From an uncultured Bacteroides sp. (GTDB lineage: Bacteria; Bacteroidota; Bacteroidia; Bacteroidales; Bacteroidaceae), in contig NZ_CAJLKP010000018.1 in the NCBI RefSeq assembly GCF_905207245.1, positions 1 to 64,000 on the forward strand: a stretch of DNA of 64,000 nt, written 5' to 3'. Under the pieces are notes generated by a model. That model was not told the DNA's origin. It was given only the letters and a program-made list of their open reading frames with translations, and searched no databases. Both the position numbers and the translations under genes were made by a program. Every line of letters begins with the position of its first letter. The first letter of the stretch is position 1. Shown here piece after piece: positions 17,659 to 25,209 of this stretch.

Positions 17659-17719
17659 TAATAAGTGATTAACAGGCATAAAATGTTCCTGTTCTTTAAT
17701 TTATCACTAATAACTAATC
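17653..17719. repeat. Imperfect inverted repeat between phosphatase and helicase genes
   Basis: Left arm GATTAGTAATAAGTGATTA then AACAGG (17653-17676) pairs with the right arm (17688-17719: CCTGTT, 8 unpaired bases, TATCACTAATAACTAATC) apart from a few mismatches. It lies between the phosphatase stop and the helicase promoter. Similar ATCAC/GTGAT-rich hairpins stand at 19767-19836 and 25171-25202, so it probably ends transcription. Confidence 0.55.
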
Positions 17720-17739
17720 GTTTATCACCAAAAAACTCT

Positions 17740-17747
17740 TATCTTTG
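17740..17747 (+). promoter_or_regulatory. Promoter -7 element (TATCTTTG) for the DEAD-box helicase
   Basis: TATCTTTG matches TAnnTTTG; start of transcription near 17755 gives a short leader to the ATG at 17779 and excludes the longer upstream reading frame. Confidence 0.65.
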
Positions 17748-17778
17748 CGCCCAAAATATAAAGATATACAAAGATTTA

Positions 17779-19758
17779 ATGAAGAATTTTGAAGAGCTCG
17801 GTCTGTCGCCGGAGATACGCCGCGCCATTGAAGAAATGGGATATGAGTGTCCCATGCCGGTACAAGAGGAAGTGATTCCTTACCTTTTAGGAGAAAATAA
17901 TGATATTGTAGCACTTGCACAGACTGGAACCGGAAAAACCGCCGCATTCGGCTTGCCACTTATCCAGAAAATTAATGTAAAGAACCGGATTCCACAATCC
18001 CTTATACTTTGCCCGACACGTGAACTTTGCTTGCAGATTGCAGGTGATCTGAACGATTATTCCAAATACGTCACCGGCTTGCGGGTGCTGCCCGTATACG
18101 GCGGTTCATCCATCGATAGCCAGATACGCGCACTGAAACAGGGCGTACACATTATCGTTGCCACCCCGGGACGACTGCTTGACCTGATGGAACGCAAAAC
18201 GGTATCGCTCGCCACTATTCAGAACGTAGTGATGGACGAAGCTGACGAAATGCTGAACATGGGTTTCACGGACAGTATCAACGCCATTCTCGCCGATGTG
18301 CCTCAGGAACGTAATACGTTATTATTCTCCGCCACTATGAGCCCGGAGATTGCACGTATTTCAAAGAAGTACTTACGTGATGCCAAAGAAATCACTATCG
18401 GACGGAAAAATGAAAGTACAAGCAACGTGAAGCATGTAGTCTTCACCGTTCATGCCAAAGATAAATACGCGGCCTTGAAACGTATTGTAGACTATTATCC
18501 CCAAATATACGGAATCATCTTCTGCCGCACCCGTAAAGAGACGCAAGAGATTGCCGACAAACTGATGCAGGACGGTTATAATGCCGATTCACTGCATGGT
18601 GAACTGAGCCAGGCACAACGTGACACTGTGATGCAGAAGTTCCGCATTCGCAACCTGCAAATCCTGGTTGCCACAGACGTAGCCGCACGCGGACTGGATG
18701 TAGACGACCTGACACACGTCATCAACTACGGTTTGCCCGATGATACCGAAAGTTACACTCACCGCAGCGGACGCACGGGACGTGCCGGAAAGACGGGTAC
18801 TTCCATCGCCATCATCAACCTGCGTGAAAAGGGTAAGATGCGCGAAATAGAACGCATCATCAGTAAAAAGTTCATTATAGGAGAAATGCCTACCGGCAAA
18901 CAGATTTGCGAGAAACAACTTCTGAAAGTAATCGACGACCTGGAGAAGGTGAAGGTGAACGAAGAAGATATGGCCGACTTCATGCCCGATATCTACCGTA
19001 AGCTGGACTGGCTGAGCAAAGAAGACCTTATCAAACGTATGGTTTCTCATGAGTTCAACCGTTTTTCAGAATATTACCGCAATCGCGGAGATATAGAAAT
19101 ACCTACCGACAGTCGTGGTGAACGCACTTCCAGAAACGGAGAACGTGGTGGCGAACGCAGCACAGGCTCGCGCAAGGCAGAACCGGGTTACACCCGCCTG
19201 TTTATCAACCTAGGCAAGATGGATAACTTCTTCCCCAACGAGTTGATAAGTCTGCTGAACAACAATACCCGCGGACGGGTAGAGCTGGGACGCATTGACC
19301 TCATGCCCAAATTCTCTTTCTTTGAGGTAGACGAGAAGGAAGCCGCCAATGTAGTGAAATCCCTGAACCGCGCCAACTGGAACGGCCGCAAGGTATCTGT
19401 AGAGATTGCAGGCGAAGAAGGCAAGGAAGCACCCAAAGGCAGACGCAGAGCCGAAGGCGGCAATTACGGCAAGAAAGAGTTTGATGGCAAGAAGCGTAGC
19501 TTCAAAGACGATAAACGCAGCGATACCCCCAGAAAGAGCAGAAGTAAATCGGAAAGTGCTCCGGCTGACAGGAAAAATAGCACTCCGGCCGACAAGAAGA
19601 AAAGCAAGCCAAGCCGCGAAGAGCGTGGCTACACCAACTCTCGCGGGAAAAAGGATGATTGGAGACAATTCTTTCAGGGTGACAACAAGGAGTTCCGTGA
19701 TAAAGAACCTGACTTCAGCGAAGAAGGCTGGGCAAGACGGACACCGAAGAAGAAATAA
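17779..19758 (+). CDS. DEAD-box ATP-dependent RNA helicase (DeaD/CsdA type)
   Basis: 659 residues from MKNFEELGLSPEIRRAIEEMG; the longer upstream frame starts before the promoter box. Helicase motifs in order: Q motif (CPMPVQEEVIP), AQTGTGKTAAF, PTRELCLQ, TPGRLLD, VMDEADEML, FSATMS, then ARGLDVDD and HRSGRTGRAGKTG. After about residue 460 comes an RNA-binding DbpA-like domain (TRLFINLGKMDNFFPNELI to RANWNGRKVSVEIA) and a long basic, low-complexity tail rich in Lys, Arg, Ser and Glu. Such enzymes unwind RNA during ribosome assembly and cold adaptation. Own promoter and hairpin terminator, so monocistronic. Confidence 0.95.
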   Translation: MKNFEELGLSPEIRRAIEEMGYECPMPVQEEVIPYLLGENNDIVALAQTGTGKTAAFGLPLIQKINVKNRIPQSLILCPTRELCLQIAGDLNDYSKYVTGLRVLPVYGGSSIDSQIRALKQGVHIIVATPGRLLDLMERKTVSLATIQNVVMDEADEMLNMGFTDSINAILADVPQERNTLLFSATMSPEIARISKKYLRDAKEITIGRKNESTSNVKHVVFTVHAKDKYAALKRIVDYYPQIYGIIFCRTRKETQEIADKLMQDGYNADSLHGELSQAQRDTVMQKFRIRNLQILVATDVAARGLDVDDLTHVINYGLPDDTESYTHRSGRTGRAGKTGTSIAIINLREKGKMREIERIISKKFIIGEMPTGKQICEKQLLKVIDDLEKVKVNEEDMADFMPDIYRKLDWLSKEDLIKRMVSHEFNRFSEYYRNRGDIEIPTDSRGERTSRNGERGGERSTGSRKAEPGYTRLFINLGKMDNFFPNELISLLNNNTRGRVELGRIDLMPKFSFFEVDEKEAANVVKSLNRANWNGRKVSVEIAGEEGKEAPKGRRRAEGGNYGKKEFDGKKRSFKDDKRSDTPRKSRSKSESAPADRKNSTPADKKKSKPSREERGYTNSRGKKDDWRQFFQGDNKEFRDKEPDFSEEGWARRTPKKK

Positions 19759-19766
19759 TAGCATAG

Positions 19767-19836
19767 AGTAATAAAGTAATGGGGTGATAGAGTGATAATA
19801 AGTAACATCACCCTATCACCCCATTACTTTATCACT
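19767..19836. terminator. 30-bp hairpin downstream of helicase
   Basis: Arms 19767-19796 and 19807-19836 match at 28 of 30 positions around a 10-nt loop. On the plus strand it is followed shortly by CACTTTTTG. It ends 16 nt before the transporter ATG, so it may also limit read-through into that gene. Confidence 0.7.
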
Positions 19837-19852
19837 TTATCACTTTTTGAAC

Positions 19853-20719
19853 ATGAATAAAGTAAACGGTTTCTTATATGGACTTCTCTCTTCGGCGAGC
19901 TTCGGACTTATTCCGTTGTTCACTATACCCGCCATGCATCAGGGGATGCAGTTCTGGTCCATATTGCTCTACCGTTTCCTGTTTGCCATGTTGGCACTGG
20001 CGGGCATTCTGTTACTCGATAAACAATCTTTCCGCATCCGGCGGACGGAGATACTTCCACTTATGCTACTGGCATTGCTATACGATAGTTCTGCGGTTTT
20101 CCTCTTTTGGGGATATAGGTTCATGTCAAGCGGCGTAGCCACTACCCTTCATTTCATGTATCCGGTGTTGACCACACTCATTATGATGGTCTTCTTTCGC
20201 GAAAAGAAATCACTGTGGCGCATAGCAGCAATAGCATTGGCTGTGAGCGGCGTTTTCTTCCTTTCACATGGAGACACAACGGGAACCGTAACGTTAACAG
20301 GCATCTTCATCGTTCTGCTTTCCGCCTTGGGCTATGCACTCTATCTGGTCACCGTCAGCCAACTGAAATCCCTCGAAATGAAGGGACTGAAAATGACATT
20401 TTACGTCTTCCTGTTTGGCGGAATCCTCCTTTTCATCGGGATAGAAGCGGCAGGTATCGGCATACAAGCCATTCCGGACCGGATTACTTTGGGTAACCTT
20501 GTAATGCTTGCTTTAGTACCGACTGTTATTTCCAATTTGGCACTGGTGCGTGCCATCAAAAACATAGGCTCCACGCTCACCTCTGTGTTGGGAGCCATGG
20601 AGCCTGTTACTGCTGTTTGCGTGGGTATCCTCATCTTCGGAGAACCCTTCACTCAAAGTATCGCTTTGGGAATTATGCTGATTATTTCGGCGGTGACGGT
20701 GATTATATTGAAAAGGTGA
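19853..20719 (+). CDS. DMT-superfamily (EamA) transporter
   Basis: 288 residues from MNKVNGFLYGLLSS; a TTG two codons earlier is the only alternative start. Ten transmembrane helices form two EamA repeats of five helices each; the C-terminal half contains the family-typical GSTLTSVLGAMEPVTAVCVG followed by FGEPF and a final helix. The protein exports or imports a small metabolite across the inner membrane; substrate unknown. It follows the helicase terminator and is convergent with dps. Confidence 0.9.
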   Translation: MNKVNGFLYGLLSSASFGLIPLFTIPAMHQGMQFWSILLYRFLFAMLALAGILLLDKQSFRIRRTEILPLMLLALLYDSSAVFLFWGYRFMSSGVATTLHFMYPVLTTLIMMVFFREKKSLWRIAAIALAVSGVFFLSHGDTTGTVTLTGIFIVLLSALGYALYLVTVSQLKSLEMKGLKMTFYVFLFGGILLFIGIEAAGIGIQAIPDRITLGNLVMLALVPTVISNLALVRAIKNIGSTLTSVLGAMEPVTAVCVGILIFGEPFTQSIALGIMLIISAVTVIILKR

Positions 20720-20780
20720 CAAAGCAGTGTCTCCACCACTTCATCACCTTTTCCATCATTTATCACCTAAACCTATAAAA

Positions 20781-21275
20781 TTACTTGTCTGTGCAAGATT
20801 TTGTGCTAAAAGCAGTCAACATCCAAACCATCTTTTCTTGTTCTTTCAGATAACCAGTCATCAGGTCGGCAGTAACGTCATCACCGGCTTCACCCGCCAG
20901 TCTGATTACTTTTCTCTCTTCACCGATGAGATATCCGTATGTCTCAAGAATATGGCTAACGGCATCACTGCCACATGAAATCTCAGATACTTCTTTGATT
21001 TTTGCAACCTTCAGGTATTCGCTGAACTTGTTTTCAGGTACGCCGCCCAACATCAGGATACGTTCTGCAATTTCGTCTATCTTCTCGGCTGCATCATCGT
21101 ACATGCTTTCGAACTTCTCATGCAGTACAAAGAAACCGTGTCCTTTGATGTTCCAGTGGAAACCGCGCAGGTTTGTGTAATGTACCTGGAAATCTGCCAA
21201 AAGCTGATGCAATGCAGATACTACGTTAGCTACTCCCGATTCGTTTAATTTGATATAATCTAAAGTCTTCATCAT
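20781..21275 (-). CDS. dps: Dps ferritin-like DNA-protecting protein
   Basis: 164 residues (two adjacent ATGs at 21275 and 21272; either is possible). The four-helix ferritin-like fold carries the Dps ferroxidase residues at the subunit interface: His in RGFHWNIKGHGF, then the HEKFESMYDDAAEKIDEIAER helix with its Asp and Glu ligands. Dodecameric Dps stores iron oxidised by peroxide and shields DNA. It is transcribed away from oxyR and shares a promoter element with ahpC, so it belongs to the peroxide response here. Confidence 0.93.
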   Translation of the reverse strand: MMKTLDYIKLNESGVANVVSALHQLLADFQVHYTNLRGFHWNIKGHGFFVLHEKFESMYDDAAEKIDEIAERILMLGGVPENKFSEYLKVAKIKEVSEISCGSDAVSHILETYGYLIGEERKVIRLAGEAGDDVTADLMTGYLKEQEKMVWMLTAFSTKSCTDK

Positions 21276-21320
21276 TTTACTGTTTTAAAAGTTTATACTG
21301 TTTTTGTTTTTTCTGTTATA

Positions 21321-21384
21321 AAGAAAGTGCAAATTGAAATCAAAAGCAAACTTGCTTGATTATGCTGAGATGCAGCCTTCTTCG
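21321..21384 (-). promoter_or_regulatory. dps promoter with element shared with ahpC
   Basis: On the minus strand the segment 21346-21376 (GCTGCATCTCAGCATAATC and onward) matches 22834-22864 upstream of ahpC at 28 of 31 positions, in the same orientation to its gene. Both copies end in a TTG-containing -33-like site, and about 20 nt later comes a poor -7 (TTTCTTTA here), the arrangement expected for an activator such as OxyR. Confidence 0.6.
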
Positions 21385-21436
21385 TTTTTTGTACAAAGAT
21401 AAGGGGCAAATCAATGCTTGTCAAACAGATAATTTC

Positions 21437-21444
21437 TATCTTTG
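21437..21444 (+). promoter_or_regulatory. Promoter -7 element (TATCTTTG) for oxyR
   Basis: TATCTTTG matches TAnnTTTG; transcription from about 21452 excludes the longer upstream reading frame and supports the ATG at 21488. Confidence 0.6.
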
Positions 21445-21487
21445 CATAGACAGAATCTATATTACCCATTCAAACCCTCTATTTATC

Positions 21488-22414
21488 ATGACTTTACAAC
21501 AATTGGAATATATCCTTGCCGTCGACAGGTTCCGTCATTTTGCCAAAGCGGCAGAACATTGTCGGGTCACTCAACCCACCCTCAGTGCCATGATACAGAA
21601 ACTGGAAGACGAATTGGAAACCAAAATATTCGACCGTAGCCAGCAACCTATCTGTCCCACCCCCATCGGACTGCTCATCCTGGAACAGGCCCACGTGGTG
21701 CTGTCGCAGGCCGACCGCATAAAGGATATTATAGAGGAAGAAAAACATTCCCTATCGGGCATCTTCAAACTGGGAATATTGCCCACTATCGCCCCTTACC
21801 TCCTGCCGCGCTTCTTCCCGCAACTGATGAAGAAATATCCCCAACTGGACATCCGTGTGACGGAAATGAAAACCAAAGATATCAAGCAAGCCCTGCAAAC
21901 CGGGGAGATAGATGCAGGCATCGTTGCAAGCCTGGCAGGGATGGAAGAGTTCCGGCAAACGTCTCTGTTCTATGAACAATTCTTTGCTTACGTTGCGCGT
22001 GAGGACACCTTGTTCAACAATGAGATTATCCGCACCTCCGACATGACCGGAGAACAGCTTTGGCTGCTCGATGAAGGGCACTGCTTCCGCGACCAACTGG
22101 TACGCTTCTGCCAACTAAAAGCCGCCCGCGCCAGTCAGTTGGCCTATCATTTGGGCAGTATGGAGACTTTCATGCGCATGGTGGAAAGCGGCAAGGGCGT
22201 GACCTTCATCCCCGAACTGGCAGTAATGCAATTGGGCGAAACTCAAAAAGAATTGGTACGCACTTTTGCCATCCCTGCCCCCACCCGGCAGATTGTGATG
22301 CTGACTAACAAAAACTTTGTCCGCCATACTTTGTTGGAAGTGCTGGTCAAAGAAATACACGGCGCAGTGCCCAAAGAGATGCTTTCCCTGAAAGCCACAC
22401 AGACACTGGTATAG
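21488..22414 (+). CDS. oxyR: Hydrogen peroxide-sensing LysR regulator OxyR
   Basis: 308 residues from MTLQQLEYILAVDRFRHFAKAA. The N-terminal winged helix (residues 1-60, TQPTLSAMIQKLEDELETKIFDR) and the LysR substrate domain are normal in length. The redox pair is present exactly where E. coli OxyR has it: Cys199 and Cys208 in DEGHCFRDQLVRFC. Peroxide forms the disulfide and turns the protein into an activator. It is divergent from dps and upstream of ahpC-ahpF, its expected targets. Confidence 0.96.
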   Translation: MTLQQLEYILAVDRFRHFAKAAEHCRVTQPTLSAMIQKLEDELETKIFDRSQQPICPTPIGLLILEQAHVVLSQADRIKDIIEEEKHSLSGIFKLGILPTIAPYLLPRFFPQLMKKYPQLDIRVTEMKTKDIKQALQTGEIDAGIVASLAGMEEFRQTSLFYEQFFAYVAREDTLFNNEIIRTSDMTGEQLWLLDEGHCFRDQLVRFCQLKAARASQLAYHLGSMETFMRMVESGKGVTFIPELAVMQLGETQKELVRTFAIPAPTRQIVMLTNKNFVRHTLLEVLVKEIHGAVPKEMLSLKATQTLV

Positions 22415-22508
22415 TATCAATTCCTTTAAAACACTATGACAACGAATTAGCATTTGCCAATGCATTTAGATAGTTATCTGATTATCAACAGATAGCATTT
22501 ACATTCTA

Positions 22509-22618
22509 TTTACCTCACGATGTAAAAGCATTTACCACTGTATGTAACGCTCTTTACCCCGTATTGTAACGGCTTTTACCTCGGCATGTAACGCCCTTTA
22601 CCTCGGCATGTAAATGAA
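22509..22618. repeat. Five tandem 22-bp repeats between oxyR and ahpC
   Basis: Five contiguous units start at 22509, 22531, 22553, 22575 and 22597, each opening with TTTACC and containing an internal GTAA, as in TTTACCTCGGCATGTAACG. Units 4 and 5 agree over their first 17 bases; the outer units are degenerate, and a sixth partial GTTACC begins at 22619. Each unit contains short inverted TTTAC/GTAA(A) halves. There are no spacers. The rest of the 22415-22936 gap holds only the ahpC promoter region. Confidence 0.85.
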
Positions 22619-22824
22619 GTTACCATTTGGGGGAAATAGAATTTCCATGAAAGGAAATATATAAGTCGGCTTTTCTCTACAATGAACGCCCCCTTCCCCT
22701 TTGCTACAAACAAGGCATTTATCATAAGGCTGGTGCAAGTAGATAGATTTCTTCTATCGCCCCATAAATCTTTTCAATCGTTTTTTTTGTTCTATCGGCA
22801 AAAGATGCTATATTTTTGCAAAAG

Positions 22825-22892
22825 CGAAATTCAGCTGCACCTCAGCATAATCAAGCGAGCTTGCTTCTGCATTCGGTTTGCATGAACTTTGC
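22825..22892 (+). promoter_or_regulatory. ahpC promoter with element shared with dps
   Basis: 22834-22864 (GCTGCACCTCAGCATAATC and onward) is the counterpart of the dps element. It ends in CTTG (22860-22863), followed 20 nt later by GAACTTTG (22884-22891), a weak -7. A second possible promoter, TTTG-N21-TATTTTTG with -7 at 22811-22818, lies just upstream, so two starts are possible. Confidence 0.6.
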
Positions 22893-22936
22893 ATCAGTAA
22901 AACAAAGTACTAAACCTTTTAAAAACAAAAAAGATT

Positions 22937-23503
22937 ATGGAACCAATTATCAATTCCCAGCTTCCTGAATTCAAAGTTCAGGCATTCCAGAACGGAAGTT
23001 TCAAAACAGTAACTAACGAAGACGTAAAAGGCAAATGGGCTATTTTCTTCTTCTATCCCGCAGACTTTACTTTTGTATGCCCTACTGAATTGGTGGACAT
23101 CGCCGAAAAATACGAGCAGTTCCAGGCAATGGGCGTGGAGGTATATTCAGTAAGCACAGACTCCCACTTCGTGCACAAAGCATGGCACGATGCATCCGAG
23201 AGCATTCGTAAAATCAAGTATCCTATGTTGGCAGACCCGACAGGAGTCCTGACCCGTGCATTCGGCGTAATGATTGAAGACGAAGGTATGGCTTACCGGG
23301 GCACGTTCGTCGTAAATCCTGAGGGCAAAATCAAGATTGCAGAAATTCAAGATAACAACATCGGACGTAACGCCGACGAGCTCCTCCGCAAGGTGGAAGC
23401 AGCACAATTCGTGGCTACGCACGACGGCGAAGTATGTCCCGCAAAATGGAAGAAAGGCGGCGAAACACTGAAACCAAGCATCGATTTGGTTGGTAAAATT
23501 TAA
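22937..23503 (+). CDS. ahpC: Alkyl hydroperoxide reductase peroxiredoxin subunit AhpC
   Basis: 188 residues. Typical 2-Cys peroxiredoxin: peroxidatic Cys48 in DFTFVCPTEL and resolving Cys167 in GEVCPAKW, with the conserved Arg in the MAYRGTFVVNPEG strand region. It reduces hydrogen peroxide and organic hydroperoxides and is recharged by AhpF, whose gene follows after 100 nt with no terminator between. Length and motifs are those of the standard family. Expression is expected under OxyR control through the upstream shared element. Confidence 0.97.
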   Translation: MEPIINSQLPEFKVQAFQNGSFKTVTNEDVKGKWAIFFFYPADFTFVCPTELVDIAEKYEQFQAMGVEVYSVSTDSHFVHKAWHDASESIRKIKYPMLADPTGVLTRAFGVMIEDEGMAYRGTFVVNPEGKIKIAEIQDNNIGRNADELLRKVEAAQFVATHDGEVCPAKWKKGGETLKPSIDLVGKI

Positions 23504-23603
23504 GTTCATCTCCCTTTTTTAATTAGCGAGCCCCCTCTATCCTGTATCTTGCACACACACTTTGGAGGGGGCTTGTTTTATTCTCAAAAAACAGTAATAG
23601 ATT

Positions 23604-25163
23604 ATGTTAGACTTAGCATTAAAAGAACAGATACGCGGCATCTTCCAGAATCTGGAAGCGACGTACACCTTTCATATTGTATGCCATCCACGGCACGAGA
23701 GCGCACAGGAACTGATAGATTTGCTGAAAGATGTAGCCGAATGTTCCGCCAAACTATCCTGCGAAATAACGGAAACCGAAGAGCCGAAACTGGAGTTCTC
23801 CCTGCTGAAAGATGGAAAAGAAACCGGTGTGAAGTTCCGTGGAATACCGAACGGACATGAATTCACTTCCTTGCTTCTGGCAGTACTCAACGCAGACAGC
23901 AAAGGTAAAAATATTCCTGATGAAGTCATACAGCGACGCATACAGGCATTGAAAGGACCTGTTTCCCTGCAAACTTATGTATCGCTGACATGTACGAATT
24001 GCCCCGATGTGGTGCAGGCTCTGAATGTCATTGCCCTGCTGAACGGACAAATTACGCACGAAATGATAGACGGAGCCCTCTTCCAGAAAGAAGTGGATGC
24101 ACTGAAGATACAAGGCGTACCGTCCGTATACGCCAATGGGAAATTGCTCCACGTCGGACGTGGCACGCTGGGGGAACTTTTACAAAAGTTAGAAGATATG
24201 TTTGGTTCCGAGCCATTGGCAAATGCAGAACCCGTATCACGGGCCTATGATGTCCTTGTATTGGGCGGCGGACCGGCAGGAGCCTCAGCAGCTATATATT
24301 CAGCCCGCAAGGGATTGCGTGTGGCTATTGTTGCCGAAAAGATTGGTGGTCAGGTGAAAGAAACCGTAGGTATCGAGAATCTGATTTCCATTTCGCAGAC
24401 AACGGGGGCACAACTGGCGGATAATTTAAGGAGCCATATCAATCACTATCCTATCGATTTATTTGAAGACCGGAAAATAGAGAAGGCGGAACTTCAAGGT
24501 AAAGAAAAAGCTATTTCGGTAGTAGGCGGTGAGACTTTCACTTCCCCCAGCGTGATTATTGCGACAGGTGCCAGTTGGCGGAAACTGAATGTAGAAGGTG
24601 AAACGGAGTACATCGGTAGAGGCGTTGCCTTCTGTCCGCATTGCGACGGACCGTTCTATCAGGGAAAGGATGTAGCCGTAATCGGAGGCGGAAACTCCGG
24701 TATAGAAGCCGCCATCGATCTGGCCGGTATATGCCGGGAAGTAACCGTATTTGAGTTTGCTGATAGTCTGAAAGCAGACCAGGTGCTGCAAGAAAAAGCG
24801 CAGAGCCTACCGAATGTTGAAATCTTCACGTCTTCACAAACTACAAAAGTCTTGGGAAACGGAGATAAAGTAGTAAGCATCCGTGTCAAGGACCGCGTGA
24901 CCAACGAAGAACGGGATTTCCCACTCGATGGTATCTTCGTACAGATAGGACTGGCAGCAAATAGTATTCCTTTCCGGGAAGAACTGGAGGTTACACCACA
25001 AGGAGAAATCAAGATTGATGCTTATTGCCGGACCAATATTCCGGGAGTATATGCAGCAGGAGATGTATCGACCGTACCTTATAAACAGATTGTCATTGCA
25101 ATGGGTGAAGGGGCAAAAGCAGCGCTTTCAGCATTTGACGACAGAATAAGAGGGATAATTTAG
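23604..25163 (+). CDS. ahpF: Alkyl hydroperoxide reductase flavoprotein subunit AhpF
   Basis: 519 residues. N-terminal double thioredoxin-fold domain with its CxxC in LTCTNCPDV (Cys130, Cys133), FAD-binding LGGGPAGASAAIYSA (about 215-230), the thioredoxin-reductase-like active site FCPHCDGPFY, NAD(P)H-binding IGGGNSGIEAAIDLAG, and the C-terminal AAGDVSTVPYKQIVIAMGEGAKAA flavin site, shown here in parts. It passes electrons from NADH through FAD and its disulfides to AhpC. Full length, and in the usual ahpC-ahpF order. Confidence 0.97.
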   Translation: MLDLALKEQIRGIFQNLEATYTFHIVCHPRHESAQELIDLLKDVAECSAKLSCEITETEEPKLEFSLLKDGKETGVKFRGIPNGHEFTSLLLAVLNADSKGKNIPDEVIQRRIQALKGPVSLQTYVSLTCTNCPDVVQALNVIALLNGQITHEMIDGALFQKEVDALKIQGVPSVYANGKLLHVGRGTLGELLQKLEDMFGSEPLANAEPVSRAYDVLVLGGGPAGASAAIYSARKGLRVAIVAEKIGGQVKETVGIENLISISQTTGAQLADNLRSHINHYPIDLFEDRKIEKAELQGKEKAISVVGGETFTSPSVIIATGASWRKLNVEGETEYIGRGVAFCPHCDGPFYQGKDVAVIGGGNSGIEAAIDLAGICREVTVFEFADSLKADQVLQEKAQSLPNVEIFTSSQTTKVLGNGDKVVSIRVKDRVTNEERDFPLDGIFVQIGLAANSIPFREELEVTPQGEIKIDAYCRTNIPGVYAAGDVSTVPYKQIVIAMGEGAKAALSAFDDRIRGII

Positions 25164-25170
25164 TGATGAA

Positions 25171-25202
25171 TGATGAGTGGGCTGCGCAGTGCCCACTCAT
25201 CA
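25171..25202. terminator. Bidirectional hairpin between ahpF and the S46 peptidase gene
   Basis: Perfect 12-bp arms TGATGAGTGGGC (25171-25182) and GCCCACTCATCA (25191-25202) with an 8-nt loop, placed between two convergent stops. A's and T's flank it on both sides but without a long T-run. Confidence 0.65.
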
Positions 25203-25209
25203 CTAACCA

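Noticed and set aside
22509..22618. Short regular repeats as a CRISPR array
   Set aside because: Units are contiguous with no spacers, only 22 bp long, and no cas genes are present.
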